Assembly (NCBI RefSeq): GCF_001277995.1
Contig: NZ_CP009220.1
Location: forward strand, 372,001-436,000
Direction: 5' to 3'
Source of the DNA: Corynebacterium deserti GIMN1.010
GTDB taxonomy: Bacteria > Actinomycetota > Actinomycetes > Mycobacteriales > Mycobacteriaceae
DNA length: 64,000 bases
Shown: piece after piece, positions 27,401 to 37,087 of the stretch
How the letters are laid out: each line of letters starts with the position of its first letter
Position numbering within the stretch: the first letter of the stretch is position 1
Notes under the pieces: model-generated
Seen by the model: the letters and a program-made list of their open reading frames with translations, nothing else
Database searches by the model: none
Told to the model about the DNA's origin: nothing
Position numbers and translations under genes: made by a program

Positions 27401-28793
27401 GGGTGTGCGGGGCTGCAGGAAACGCCGGGAGCTCAGTGTTTTTCAGCCAGGCGGTCCAGACCTCATTCAGATCCTCCTCGCTAAGCCCCTTCTCCACACA
27501 CGCTGTCACCAGGTGCCGCTTGAGATCCTGAGGTTCCACCACCGCGTGCCGGCCTTCAGCTACATAAGCACGGATGGCGGGGAAGAAGTGCTCATCCCCC
27601 AATAGCACGCGGAAGGCATGCGCGGTCAGCGCACCGCGCTTGTACACGCGGTCATCGAACATGTCCTTCGGGCCAGGATCGGCCAGCAGCACATCCTGGG
27701 GGAGTGCTGCGATCTTGGAGTAATGCTCCCGCGCACTATCCCCAGCAGGAATCCCCGCAGACTTTTCAAACCACAACCACTCGGCATAACAGGCGCAACC
27801 CTCATTGAGCCAGATGTCATTCCACTGCGCCAACCCTAAGGAATTACCGAACCACTGGTGGGATAACTCATGGGCGATCAGGCGTTCCCATTCCCCGTCC
27901 CCGGTGGCGAAGTTGGCTCCAAAGGTGGACAGACCCTGTGCCTCGATGGGGATCTCCAGGTCATCCTCGGTGATCACCACGCGGTAGTTAGCGAACGGGT
28001 AGGGGCCGAACAGCTCCTCATACACATCCACCATCTGCGCCTGCGGGTGGAAGTCCTGCAGCACCCGTTCGCGCAGGTCGATATCGCCGGTGGGGATATA
28101 CGCCAGCACCGGCACCCCGGACTGAGAGGCACCCAGTGACACCTCCTCATAACTTCCCACCTGGATGGTGGCAAGGTAGGTGGCCATGGGTTCGCGGGTG
28201 CGGTAGTGCCAGGTGGTGGCACTGCCACGGGTAATGCGCCCGACCAGATCACCGTTGGAGATCACCATATAACCATTGTCGGCGGTGACCTTGATATCGA
28301 AACGGGCCTTCTCATCGGGGGTGTCATCGCTGGGCAGCCAGCTCGGCGCGCCACACGGTTGCGAGGCCACGAGTGCCCCATTGTCCAGCTCCTCCCACCC
28401 GATCGCACCCCAGGGCGTGCGGGTGGGACGTGGGGTGCCACGGTAGCGGATGGTCAGGGAGAACTCCTGATCCACCGGGATTTCCTCGCGGAAACTGATG
28501 CGCAGTTTCTTGTTGCTGTGGCGGAACCGCGCCACCTGGACGTGGGTGCCGGCGGTGCCCTGCGCGGTGACCTTCTCCACGCGCAGGTTGTTGCTCAGAT
28601 CCAGGGCGAGGGAGGTCAGCGGATGGTAGTTATCCATGTGCAGGGTCGCGGTCCCCATCAGCAGATTCGGCGACACCCGGTAGGTGAGATCAAGCTCGTA
28701 GGTCCGGATGTGGAATCCGAGGTTGAAGTCGATACCTGTGTAGGAATCACGGGTACCGGGTACAGGGGTGGATCGCATCCGTCTCGTAGTCAT
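27081..28793 (-). CDS. M1 family zinc aminopeptidase, copy 2, with aberrant C-terminal extension
   Basis: The first about 455 residues parallel the 457-residue copy at 8188-9561, with the same HELSHQWFGN zinc site and NEGCA glutamate region. The protein then fails to stop. Instead of ending at ELPAFPAA it runs about 115 codons on in a frame overlapping the flippase gene, giving a His/Arg-rich tail (DPGHHHRRSVRLCGHHHRR) with no family resemblance. The natural stop of copy 1 (ATGA overlap) is here out of frame. Either a small indel shifted the frame or the tail is real; the former is likelier. Confidence 0.8.
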   Translation of the reverse strand: MTTRRMRSTPVPGTRDSYTGIDFNLGFHIRTYELDLTYRVSPNLLMGTATLHMDNYHPLTSLALDLSNNLRVEKVTAQGTAGTHVQVARFRHSNKKLRISFREEIPVDQEFSLTIRYRGTPRPTRTPWGAIGWEELDNGALVASQPCGAPSWLPSDDTPDEKARFDIKVTADNGYMVISNGDLVGRITRGSATTWHYRTREPMATYLATIQVGSYEEVSLGASQSGVPVLAYIPTGDIDLRERVLQDFHPQAQMVDVYEELFGPYPFANYRVVITEDDLEIPIEAQGLSTFGANFATGDGEWERLIAHELSHQWFGNSLGLAQWNDIWLNEGCACYAEWLWFEKSAGIPAGDSAREHYSKIAALPQDVLLADPGPKDMFDDRVYKRGALTAHAFRVLLGDEHFFPAIRAYVAEGRHAVVEPQDLKRHLVTACVEKGLSEEDLNEVWTAWLKNTELPAFPAAPHTHEISDPGHHHRRSVRLCGHHHRRLGTGLIRVGDGRVHRLLGTILRRHRCAHRPHAGNHACGVGRTQWGGGGVDKRCSSYCLLIGGGSGNRRGVGGHSTVLDRATAQ

Positions 28794-28805
28794 CGCTAGG
28801 TGATA

Positions 28806-30830
28806 TTATCCCTCATCAGCTGAAACCAAACCCAACGCCGTTTCGATCCAGGTGTAGATCAACGACTCCATGTGCGCCACCTGCTTGTTATCCGCGGCAC
28901 CTGCGTGACCGCCCTCGGTGTTTTCGTAATAATCCACGGGCTGTCCCGCGCTAACAAGCGCCTGGGCGAACAGGCGGGCGTGCGCCGGGTGCACGCGGTC
29001 GTCCCGCGTCGAGGTGGTCACCAGGGCCGGCGGGTAGGGGCGCTTATCGACGCCCGAGATATTATGCAACGGCGAATACGATTCAATCACCGCACGCTCG
29101 TCTGGATCATCCGGGTTGCCGTATTCCGCCATCCACGACGCCCCTGCCGACCAGGTGTGATAGCGCAGCATGTCGGTCAGCGGCACCTGAACGACCGCCG
29201 CCCCGAAAATCTCCGGATACTGGGTGAGCGCCCCAGCGGTGAGCAGCCCGCCGTTGGACCCACCGCGGATGGCCAGCTGTTCCGGGGTGGTGTAACAGCG
29301 AGCGACCAGATCCTCCAGGACGGCGCGGTGATCCTCCCACACCTTCAGCCGGTTCTTCTTCACTGCCTGGGAATGCCACCGCGGTCCGAACTCCCCACCG
29401 CCACGCAGGTTGGCCTCCACGAATAGGTATCCCTTCTCCAACCAGGCGATGCCACGGGTGGGGGAGTGGCCCGGGGTGAGGGAAACCTCGAAACCACCAT
29501 AGGCATGCACCAGAGTGGGCAGGGGTTGCTGGTCCGTGCTGAACCGGCCGGAGATGAAATACGGAATCTTCGTCCCATCCTTGGACGTTGCCCAGTGCTG
29601 ACGGGTCTCCAGCCCGGCATTATCCCACTGCAAGGGCGAATGGCGCACCTCGGTCAGCTCCAGGGACTCAGAGAGATCCCCACGCAACAGCGCACCGGGC
29701 TGGGTGAAGCTGGTGGCCTGCACCCAGATCTCATCCCCGCTCAACGCAGAGGTTGCCACAATATGCGCGGTGGCATGCTCCGGCAGGGGCAGGGGACGCT
29801 GCTCACCGGTGGGATCATCGATGTCCACCACCACGATCGAAGTGGACACATTATCCAGCAGGGTCAACAGCAGATGATGCTTGGTAGATGACAACCCCTG
29901 CAGGGAGGTGGAGGCCGTCGGGGTGAACACCGGCTCAAAAGCGCGCTGACCAGCCAGGAAAGCAGCAAACTCCATCACACCGAGACCACCGGACGGGATA
30001 CCGGCGAACTCCGTGCGCGGATTGATGAAGATCCACTGGTTGCGCACCACCACATCACAATCATCCGGCACCTCAATGGCGATGAGCTCGCCATCTACCT
30101 CCACGAACTCACGGGAGTTGTAGAAATCCACCGCCCGGGATACAAAAGTACGCTCCCAACCCGGCGTTGGATCCACCCACGCACCCACCGCCACATCCTC
30201 TGTTTCACCTTCGAAGAACAGCGGCGAGCTGGCAAGATCGGTCCCGCGCTTCCAGGTGAGCACGCGCGCCGGGTACCCGGAGGTGGTCAACGACTCCTCA
30301 CCGGTATCCGTGCCGATCAGCAGCGTGTCACGATCCAACCAGGACACATCCGTCTTAGCTTCGGGGATAGTGAAGGGGTCGGTGGACACGAAGGAGTGGG
30401 TGCGCATGTCGAACTCCCGGATCACGGTGGCATCGGCCCCACCGCGGGAGAGCTTCACCAGCGCCAGGTCATATTCCGGGGCGCGCACCTGCGCACCCTT
30501 CCACACCCAGTTCTCCTCCTCAGCCTTTGCCAGGGCATCAAGATCAATGAGCACCTCCCACTCCGGCGTGCCGCTCAGGTAGGACTCCAGCGTGGTGGTG
30601 CGCCACAACCCAAGCGGGTGGGTAGCATCGCGCCAGAAGTTGTACAGCTTTTCCCCACGCCGGCTGACATATGGGATGCGGTCATCGGCATCGAGCGCCT
30701 CCAGGAGGCGGTCCCGCAGTGCGGTGCGTGGCGCCTCGGGGAGCTTATCGACGGTTTCCCCCGACCATTTTTCTGCCCATTCGAGGGCCTCGGGTGAATC
30801 GATGGGTTCGAGGAAGCTGTAGTCAGTCAT
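28806..30830 (-). CDS. Prolyl oligopeptidase family (S9) serine peptidase, copy 2
   Basis: A 674-residue paralogue of the 9567-11573 protein, with the same RGGSNGG nucleophile, TRDDRVHP acid and EGGHAG histidine motifs, and nearly identical flanks (HAYGGFEVSLTPGHSPTRG). All catalytic residues are present, so it should be active. It opens the second S9-M1-flippase cassette, 12 bases before the aminopeptidase. GC-richer and with different codon choice from copy 1, which argues for acquisition from a related higher-GC species rather than recent tandem duplication. Confidence 0.9.
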   Translation of the reverse strand: MTDYSFLEPIDSPEALEWAEKWSGETVDKLPEAPRTALRDRLLEALDADDRIPYVSRRGEKLYNFWRDATHPLGLWRTTTLESYLSGTPEWEVLIDLDALAKAEEENWVWKGAQVRAPEYDLALVKLSRGGADATVIREFDMRTHSFVSTDPFTIPEAKTDVSWLDRDTLLIGTDTGEESLTTSGYPARVLTWKRGTDLASSPLFFEGETEDVAVGAWVDPTPGWERTFVSRAVDFYNSREFVEVDGELIAIEVPDDCDVVVRNQWIFINPRTEFAGIPSGGLGVMEFAAFLAGQRAFEPVFTPTASTSLQGLSSTKHHLLLTLLDNVSTSIVVVDIDDPTGEQRPLPLPEHATAHIVATSALSGDEIWVQATSFTQPGALLRGDLSESLELTEVRHSPLQWDNAGLETRQHWATSKDGTKIPYFISGRFSTDQQPLPTLVHAYGGFEVSLTPGHSPTRGIAWLEKGYLFVEANLRGGGEFGPRWHSQAVKKNRLKVWEDHRAVLEDLVARCYTTPEQLAIRGGSNGGLLTAGALTQYPEIFGAAVVQVPLTDMLRYHTWSAGASWMAEYGNPDDPDERAVIESYSPLHNISGVDKRPYPPALVTTSTRDDRVHPAHARLFAQALVSAGQPVDYYENTEGGHAGAADNKQVAHMESLIYTWIETALGLVSADEG

Positions 30831-31034
30831 GGGGACAAGGGTAGCGGGAACGGACGAGGCAAGCTTTCACGATAACTCAAGGCCACGACATCAATAAATC
30901 TTTTCCCTTTATTTTCATAGTGTTTAGTAGAATTCTTTCGTCTAGAGAAAAGGATAAAATTTCACCTTTAACTCGGAACGAAGCTGAGAATTGTTATTCC
31001 TCTGAGGAAAATAAAATTGGATTAAGGGAATGAA

Positions 31035-31682
31035 TTGAAGCAAGGAATCATAATCATTGGGGCAGGCGGATTCGGCCGCCATGTTCTGGCAATCTTGCGA
31101 TCACAGCCATATTGGGAGGAAGAGAATTTCTTAGGTTTTTTGGATGATGGGTCTGTTAATGAAGGTAGGCTTCAGATACTAGGGGCACAGTTTTTAGGTA
31201 CGACCGATCAGTTGGAAAAATTCCCACCGGGTACACAGTATGTAGTGGGTATCGGTAATGGTCATGTGAGAGAAAAACTAGCGATGAAGGCTGACAGAGC
31301 GGGATTAGAGCCCCTTACTGTTATCCATCCTGATAGCTGGATCGCTTCCGATGTTGTTATGGGAAAGGGCGCTGTCATCTGCGCCGGAGTTCGAATTACC
31401 ACTAATGTAAAACTTGGAAATCAAGTACACCTAAATATGAACGTCACAGTTGGACATGATGTAGAGCTCGAGGGATATGCGACAGTATTTCCACAAGTAG
31501 CAATCGGGGGAGAAACCTCTATACGAAAATACGTCACATTAGGAGCCGGGGCGACTATAAATCCGGGGATAGTAATAGGTGAAAAGGCTTTCGTGGCTGC
31601 AGGTGCTGTCGTTCTAAAAACAGTTGAGCCAGGCACGTTAGTGGCAGGTGTACCTGCAGTGCTCAAGAAACGATTAGTTTGA
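31035..31682 (+). CDS. NeuD/PglD-like sugar O/N-acyltransferase
   Basis: 215 residues. An N-terminal Rossmann-like segment (IIIIGAGGFGRHVLAIL) is followed by a left-handed beta-helix of hexapeptide repeats (HPDSWIASDVVMGKGAVICAG, VHLNMNVTVGHDVE, YVTLGAGATINPGIVIGE) and the final VAGVPAVLKKRL. Members use acetyl-CoA to acetylate nucleotide-sugar amines or sialic acids for surface glycans. TTG at 31035 is the start: the overlapping ATG at 31030 stops after two codons, and AAGGGA lies just upstream. Convergent with the sugar transferase gene, with which it probably shares a glycan pathway. Confidence 0.85.
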   Translation: MKQGIIIIGAGGFGRHVLAILRSQPYWEEENFLGFLDDGSVNEGRLQILGAQFLGTTDQLEKFPPGTQYVVGIGNGHVREKLAMKADRAGLEPLTVIHPDSWIASDVVMGKGAVICAGVRITTNVKLGNQVHLNMNVTVGHDVELEGYATVFPQVAIGGETSIRKYVTLGAGATINPGIVIGEKAFVAAGAVVLKTVEPGTLVAGVPAVLKKRLV

Positions 31683-31768
31683 GTTTCCAACGCAGGGCCG
31701 GGGATTCTCTTTCCGGAAGACAGGTAGCCGTAGGGAGTCATCTGGCGCGGGCAAAATCATGAGAGCTT

Positions 31769-32386
31769 TTACTTAAGACGTTCAGTATCAGAATTGCCAA
31801 GGAACTCTGTCATGGTTGCCTGACCGTCTTCGGAAATTCCTCTTCGGGTTAATACTACTTTTACCGTTTTAAAAAGAATCTGAAGGTCCAGTAAAATGCT
31901 TTGGTTGTCTACGTAGTAAACGTCATAGGAGAAGCGCTCTTCCCAGCTAATGCTATTGCGTCCGTTTACTTGAGCCAATCCCGTAAGTCCCGGTCGTACC
32001 TCATGACGACGAGCTTGCTCGGGAGAATAACGTTCTAAGTATTTAACGCGAAGTGGACGAGGGCCGACAAGGCTCATGTCCCCTCTCACCACATTCCATA
32101 ATGTTGGAAGCTCATCAAGGCTGGTTGAGCGAATAAATTTTCCAACACGAGTGAGTCGGCTAGCATCGTCAGTAAATCCTCTAGAGGGGTTAACGTGGTG
32201 CATTGATCTGAATTTCACTAGTTCAAAAATTTCACCCTGAAGGCCTGGCCGCTCTTGGCGAAATAGAACGGGGCGTCCCATCGATAGATAAATGGCTGCT
32301 GCTGTTGCCAACTGAACGGGTGCGCTTACTACCAATACTGGAATGGTTAAAGCGAGATCCATAATGCGTTTTAGCGGTATTTTCAA
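31769..32386 (-). CDS. Initiating sugar-phosphate transferase (PglC/WbaP-like)
   Basis: 205 residues. An N-terminal hydrophobic segment ([20 protein letters not shown]) is a re-entrant membrane helix, followed by the catalytic core [21 protein letters not shown], the active-site region with [11 protein letters not shown] and LVGPRPL, and [13 protein letters not shown]. It moves a phospho-sugar from a nucleotide sugar to undecaprenyl phosphate, the first membrane step of glycan assembly. The monotopic size is PglC-like. The PglD-like acetyltransferase next door suggests an acetylated amino sugar as substrate, but no aminotransferase or dehydratase partner is visible here. Confidence 0.9.
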   Translation of the reverse strand: MKIPLKRIMDLALTIPVLVVSAPVQLATAAAIYLSMGRPVLFRQERPGLQGEIFELVKFRSMHHVNPSRGFTDDASRLTRVGKFIRSTSLDELPTLWNVVRGDMSLVGPRPLRVKYLERYSPEQARRHEVRPGLTGLAQVNGRNSISWEERFSYDVYYVDNQSILLDLQILFKTVKVVLTRRGISEDGQATMTEFLGNSDTERLK

Positions 32387-32641
32387 CTTGAAACCTACTT
32401 CGAATTAGGACTTGTAATATTTAAGAATAGTGGTAGGGGGTAAGCCAAGAAAAATTTATGGATGTTGCGACTCTGCCTTGGAGAATCTTAACAAGCCAGA
32501 GATCAGCAAGTTTTAATTTACTTAAATTAGAATACTTATGCTGAGTGTTCTTTCAATCTGAAACATTAATTCTAGATGGTTGAGTCCAAGGGTGGGCTGG
32601 GGTTTTAGTGGTCATACGCGATTAATGACCGCAGGACAGGT
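32387..32641. other. AT-rich upstream region of the sugar transferase gene
   Basis: Presumably holds the promoter of the minus-strand sugar transferase. Nothing else recognised. It ends at the right-hand terminal repeat of an IS3 element. Confidence 0.4.
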
Positions 32642-33955
32642 TGTCAAGCCCCGGGTTTTGTAGAGGGTCGTTTACTTCAATTTCAGGCCGCTAGAACCTG
32701 ACGTCTCATCCAGTCTTGATGTCCTTCTCGGGGCGGTCGGTAACCCAAGGAAGAGTGCAGCCGGCAGGTGTTGTGACCTGCCAATCCACCTCGAGGACTC
32801 TACGAGCACATCCGTTAACGACGGCCAGACCCGCCGATCAATCAATTCAGCTTTGAACACCGAATTCAGCGCCTCAGCCATCGCATTGTCATAAGAGTCC
32901 CCCTTGGATCCCACCGAGGCAACCACGTCTGATTCGGCCAGGGCTTCACCGTAGACAATACTGCGGTATTGCACTCCACGATCTTCAGTGATGAATCAAC
33001 CCGGACACGTCCTCACCAGCACGAAGACGAGCAGATAACCCCATATCAAGGGCATCTTTGGCTAGCGATGCCCGCATGTGGTTGGTGATCTGCCAGCCGA
33101 CGATCTCCCGTGAAAACGCATCCATCACAAACGCGGCATACACCCAGCCCTGCGAGGTCGAGATATAGGTAATGTCTTCCGACCCAGAGCTTATTCGGTG
33201 CCTCCACCTCGAAGTTACGATCTACTAGATCCACGGGGCAATCACCGGCATCCGCACTGCGTGTGGAGGGTTTTTTCTTCCGTCTACGGATCCCTCGAAG
33301 CCCTTCGATAGCCATGAGTCGCTCCACGGTGCAGCGGGCAACATGGCCGAGGTGTCCTTCCCGATTGATCGCCGCCCACATCTTACGAACCCCGTAACAG
33401 GAGTAGTTATCCTCAATGATCTGATGCAATGACCGGATGATTTCTTGATCCCGGATTGACCGGGCTGATGACAGCCTCGATTTGACGGCGTAATAGGTGC
33501 TCAGGGCAATTTTCGCAGACGTGTTGCGTAACGCCCGCACAATTGGCTCGACCCCGAATTGAGCACGGTAGTGATCGATGAAAGCAACGATTACTTTTGT
33601 GGGCGGTCGAGCTCCGCTGCGAAAAAAGCTGAAGCCTTCTTCAAGATGTCGTTGGCGCGTTTAGCCTCCGCGAGTTCTGCTCTCAACCTGCGGTTTTCAA
33701 CCTGCAGATCAACGGATTGTGCTGGGGTGTCCAGGCCGGTGTCTTGTGTTTGCGAACCCACACACGCAAGGCTTCCTTGGAGACGCCGAGTTCGTCAGCG
33801 ACTCTTCTGACGGCCCCATGGGCGGTGTCGGGATTGGCTTGGGCGTGGATGACGAGTTCGACTTCCGCGTTGTTTAAGCTCGTCGGTGTATTTGATGGGC
33901 ATGTGAGGGTTTCCTTTTCCAATTTCCTACCCTCTATTAAACCCGGGACATAACA
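32642..33955 (-). mobile_element. Degenerate IS3-family element
   Basis: Terminal repeats TGTCAAGCCCCGGGTTTTGTAGAG (32642 on) and, in reverse complement at the other end, a related TGTTATGTCCCGGGTTT... sequence delimit about 1.3 kb. Inside, in minus orientation, are the remains of orfA and orfB. It inserted at the Walker A region of an IS21 istB gene, whose rest begins at 33957. Confidence 0.8.
32672..33900 (-). pseudogene. IS3 orfA/orfB remains with several frameshifts
   Basis: OrfA traces: VRRVADELGVSKEALRVWVRKHK (33750-33850 region), then a frame change before the leucine-zipper part. OrfB traces: NYSCYGVRKMWAAINREGHLG, RNFEVEAPNKLWV near 33190, then frame breaks through the DDE core, and finally VGSKGDSYDNAMAEALNSVFK with the last catalytic region at 32850-32900. 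No single frame covers the integrase, so it is inactive. Confidence 0.85.
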
Positions 33956-34108
33956 GTTCACCGGGTCCGGCAAGTCTTATTTGGCATCAGCGATTGCGAA
34001 AGCGGCGTGTCATCACCGGTACCGGGCGCATGTGATTCGGATGCCTGATCTGGCGGAGTGAAGTGTCCCAGGTTTTGTTCCGTCTGAGTAGATGGGAAAA
34101 TCTAGTAC

Positions 34109-34426
34109 ATGCCAAAGAAGTTTGACCAGGAAGCCAAGAACCGTGTGGTCCGCGTGGTAGAAGATCGTACCTTGGCGGAAAACCTTTCGATGCAAGAAGC
34201 ATGTAAGGCAGTCGCACCTAAACTGGGCGTCTCGTGGCGCACGGCCAGGCAATGGACGCAGCAGGCTCGGCGTGATGGGATGGTTCCTGATCATGTACCG
34301 CAAGACCTTGCGGCTGAAAACGCCAGGCTACGACGTGAGAATCAAGAGCTTCGGGATACGAATGAGTTGTTGAAGGCTGCATCGGCTTTTTTCGCATCGG
34401 AACTCGACCCAAAACGTCGGAGATGA
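34109..34426 (+). CDS. IS3-family OrfA (helix-turn-helix, leucine zipper)
   Basis: 105 residues. The N-terminal DNA-binding part includes SMQEACKAVAPKLGVSWRTARQW, followed by the heptad-rich LAAENARLRRENQELRDTNELLKA and a closing FFASELDPKRRR. Complete. It overlaps orfB as ATGA at 34423-34426; family members make OrfAB by programmed frameshifting, though no slippery site was verified. Confidence 0.9.
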   Translation: MPKKFDQEAKNRVVRVVEDRTLAENLSMQEACKAVAPKLGVSWRTARQWTQQARRDGMVPDHVPQDLAAENARLRRENQELRDTNELLKAASAFFASELDPKRRR

Positions 34427-35344
34427 TCCAGTTCATTGACAAACACCGCGATTGTTTCTCGATCGAGTTCATATGCAAGACGTTGAACACCCACCGTGCG
34501 GGTGGTTTTATCACCTCCCGTGGCTATCGCCAGTCCAAGGCTCGCGGGCTTAGCTCGCGTCGTCTGCGCGACGAGTGCTTTGGTAGAACGCATTCGCGAG
34601 ATCCACGCTGAGAATTACGGTGTTTATGGAGTGCGAAAGATGTGGCATACACTTCGGCGCCAGGGGATTGATATTGGTCGTGAACAAACTGCTCGTTTGA
34701 TGCGGCTGGCTGGCGTAGCCGGTAAAGGAAAAGGCAAATCCCCAATAACAACCCGTAAGCCCAAAGGCCCGGATAACCGTCCGGACTTGGTCAATCGCGA
34801 CTTTACCGCGCACAGGCCGAATCAGTTATGGGTAGCTGACATTACCTACGTACGAACCCGGAAAGGCTTTGTGTACACCGCTTTCGTCATGGATGTGTTT
34901 TCTCGCCGCATTGTCGGATGGGCTTTGTCCGATTCGATGAGAACTGAGGCGTTGCCATTGCAGGCGCTGAATCAAGCGATTGTGTGCGCTGAGGAAACGA
35001 CGGGTGTGATTCACCATTCAGATCACGGAGCGCAGTACGTCAGCCTTGTCTATAACGAGCGTCTTGCTGAGCATAAAATCGTTGCCTCCACCGGGAGGGT
35101 GGGGGATTCCTATGCCAATGCTCTGGCGGAAAACGTCAACGGCTCCTACAAAAATGAGCTAATCCATAACAGGCCGTGGGATGATGTTGTCGACGTGGAA
35201 ATCGCGACATTTGCGTCGGTCACTTGGTGGAATGAGACCAGGCTTCATCAAGGATTGGGTTACCGCACGCCAGCTGAGGTTGAATCAGAATTTTGCAAGA
35301 GCAACTCGGGTCAAGAAATAATAGAAATCAAGGCAAACGCCTAG
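34423..35344 (+). pseudogene. IS3-family OrfB integrase, single frameshift
   Basis: The frame from 34423 gives the usual start (MIQFIDKHRDCFSIEFICKT ... SRRLRDE). Near 34575 the family sequence moves to another frame, continuing ALVERIREIHAENYGVYGVRKMWH through the whole DDE core: RPNQLWVADITYV, VIHHSDHGAQYVS, SYANALAENVNGSYKNE. A one-base loss (or two-base gain) there breaks the enzyme. The 282-codon frame starting at 34496 has a non-family N-terminus, so it is not an alternative start. Confidence 0.8.
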
Positions 35345-35696
35345 GAACAAAACCCGGGGCACCTCAGAGGCGTGGCGAATGGCTGCGGATCAACCCCAGG
35401 GGGCAACGAAGTTCATCCGGAAGTACACGGCATTTACCGTGCTGGTGCTGGATGAATGGCTCTTGGAGAAACCCGATGATCAAATCCTGGCGATGTTGTT
35501 GGAGTTGATGGAACGCCGGTATGACACCACGTCGACGATCTTTGCTACCCAGTACGCGAAGAAGGATTGGCATGCCCGTCTTGGTGGTGGGGTTTATGCG
35601 GATGCGATCATGGATCGGATCGTGCATAACGCCACCTGGATTAATACGGGTGAGGTTAATATGAGGGAACACACCGCGGCCAGAACCCGGGAGTAA

Positions 35697-36656
35697 GAGA
35701 TTGCGCGGATAGGTGTCATGGTCGGCGGGCAGGCCGGGTATCCCAGCCATAGCTGGTCCGGGCCTGCCGGATGAGCCGACGCACGATGATAACCGCGTTC
35801 ACCAACGCGACAAACGCCTCCACGACCCGGGCCCGCCGCTCAGTACAAAGCGCCAGTGTCTTGAAGCCACGGTTATGCCACGAATTCGTCCGCTCCACCA
35901 CCCACCGGCCCCAGCCTGCAAGGGCTCACCCTTGGTACTGATCACCCCGTCACAACCAAGTTCTTCCAGCAGACTCCTCGTCTTCTTCGAGTCATAACCG
36001 GTATCCAGATGCACCGTGATCGCCTCAGGCAGATCGAACCCGAACCGGCCGAGCTTGCCCAGGGTGGGGCGCAGCAACGGCGAGTCATGCAGGTTGGCTC
36101 CCGCCACCACGCACCCGATCGGGATACCTGCGCCGTCGACCATCAGAGAGCGTTTGGTTCCTTGTTTTCCCCGGTCAACCGAGGAACAGCCCGCGACTTC
36201 CCCGCCACAGGGGGCTTTGACAATACACCCGTCGACGCTTAAGTTGTCCAGCTCGAGTCCGATGATCCGGTCGTAGAACTCCAGGCAGATCTCCTCCAGC
36301 GTGTGGAAGATGCCGGTGGTGATCCACTCATCCCGGCGGGTGCGCAGCGTGGTCGCTGAACACGTGGAATCGGAGATCTTGGTATAGGAGGCGCCGAGGA
36401 CGAGAACCTAGATGAGCTTGTCGAAGATGATCCGGTCAGCGATCCGTGGACGGTGGCATCCCAGCGGGTGGGTGTCGATGATCGGTGGGATCAGCGCGGC
36501 GAATTGGTCCCAGATAGGTTCGATGATGGATGATGGGACGGCAGGCACGAGAGCTCCTGAGATATTTTACGTTTTTTTGGTCGAATCCGTATGTACCAGG
36601 TCTCGTGCCTGCCCTCGTTTATCACCTCACCGCAACCGCCCTATCCACGCAATCTC
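35697..36656 (-). mobile_element. Degenerate IS5-family element
   Basis: The ends GAGATTGCGCGGATAGG (35697) and CCTATCCACGCAATCTC (to 36656) are inverted repeats like those of the intact copy at 43459-44425. TAA is duplicated on both sides (35694-35696, 36657-36659). The interior is diverged from the intact copy. Confidence 0.88.
35716..36548 (-). pseudogene. IS5-family transposase with amber codon and frameshift
   Basis: Aligns throughout with the intact transposase at 43575-44408. A CAG-to-TAG change at 36410-36408 (after DRIIFDKLI) and a frame change near 35905 (GEPLQAGAG) break it. Between these the frame MVDGAGIPIGCVVAGANLHD continues with HLDTGYDSKKTRSLLEELG. Inactive. Confidence 0.88.
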
Positions 36657-36675
36657 TAAGTAGTTGTAGTGCGTG

Positions 36676-36716
36676 GGGAGCGGTAGTGGTTCTGGTCAAC
36701 ACCACTACTGGCTCCC
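36676..36716. repeat. Strong hairpin between two IS5 remnants
   Basis: GGGAGC-G-GTAGTGGT (36676-36690) pairs with ACCACTAC-TG-GCTCCC (36701-36716) around a 10-base loop, 14 base pairs with small bulges. Origin unknown. Confidence 0.5.
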
Positions 36717-36775
36717 ATTCACACCATCGTCGGGTCTGAAAGGCACGAACGGGTGGCTCCTATGAGAGCGAATAT

Positions 36776-37087
36776 TCTGGACGCCGGATACGACTCAAGC
36801 AAGACCTGCAGTCTGTTGACCGAACTTGGCTGCGAGTGGGTGATCAGCCAGAAAGGGGTCCCGTTGCAGGCCGGGGCCCGGTGGGTGGTGGAACGGACGA
36901 ACTCGTGGCATAACCGCGGGTTCAAGAAACTGCAGGTGTGTACCGAACGTCGCATCCGGGTCATTGAAGCGTTCATTTCTTTAGCCAACGCCGTGATCGT
37001 TGTTCGCCGGCTGGTCCGGGAGGTCTGGTGCACCTATCGCTGGGAGACTCGCCCGACCCAACGACCCTGACCTATCCGCGCGATCTC
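36776..37087 (+). pseudogene. 3' fragment of IS5 transposase and right terminal repeat
   Basis: Carries the last about 100 codons (LDAGYDSSKTCSLLTELG to TYRWETRPTQRP) and the right terminal repeat. It is the same as 44114-44425 of the intact IS5 except for one visible difference (CTG for CCG at about 36808). The left two thirds are missing. With the intact copy it forms a direct repeat around the polysaccharide operon. Confidence 0.9.

Larger units (their letters stand above)
34059..35366 (+). mobile_element. IS3-family element inserted in istB
   Basis: The ends match as inverted repeats: TGAAGTGTCCCAGGTTTTG at 34059 and, in reverse complement, TGAGGTGCCCCGGGTTTTG ending at 35366. A 3-base target duplication GAG flanks it (34056-34058 and 35367-35369), the expected size for IS3. 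The istB frame is continuous across the duplication, proving the insertion point. Confidence 0.92.
33957..35696 (+). pseudogene. IS21 helper ATPase istB, 5'-truncated and split by an IS3
   Basis: 33957-34058 reads FTGSGKSYLASAIAKAACHH through RMPDLAE, including the Walker A GSGKS. The frame resumes exactly after the IS3 at 35367: AWRMAADQPQGATKF, VLVLDEWLLEKP (Walker B), RYDTTSTIFATQY, DAIMDRIVHNA. These are the IstB landmarks. The N-terminus and the partner istA are gone, lost at the first IS3. The TAA stop at 35694-35696 is the target duplication of the following IS5. Confidence 0.85.
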
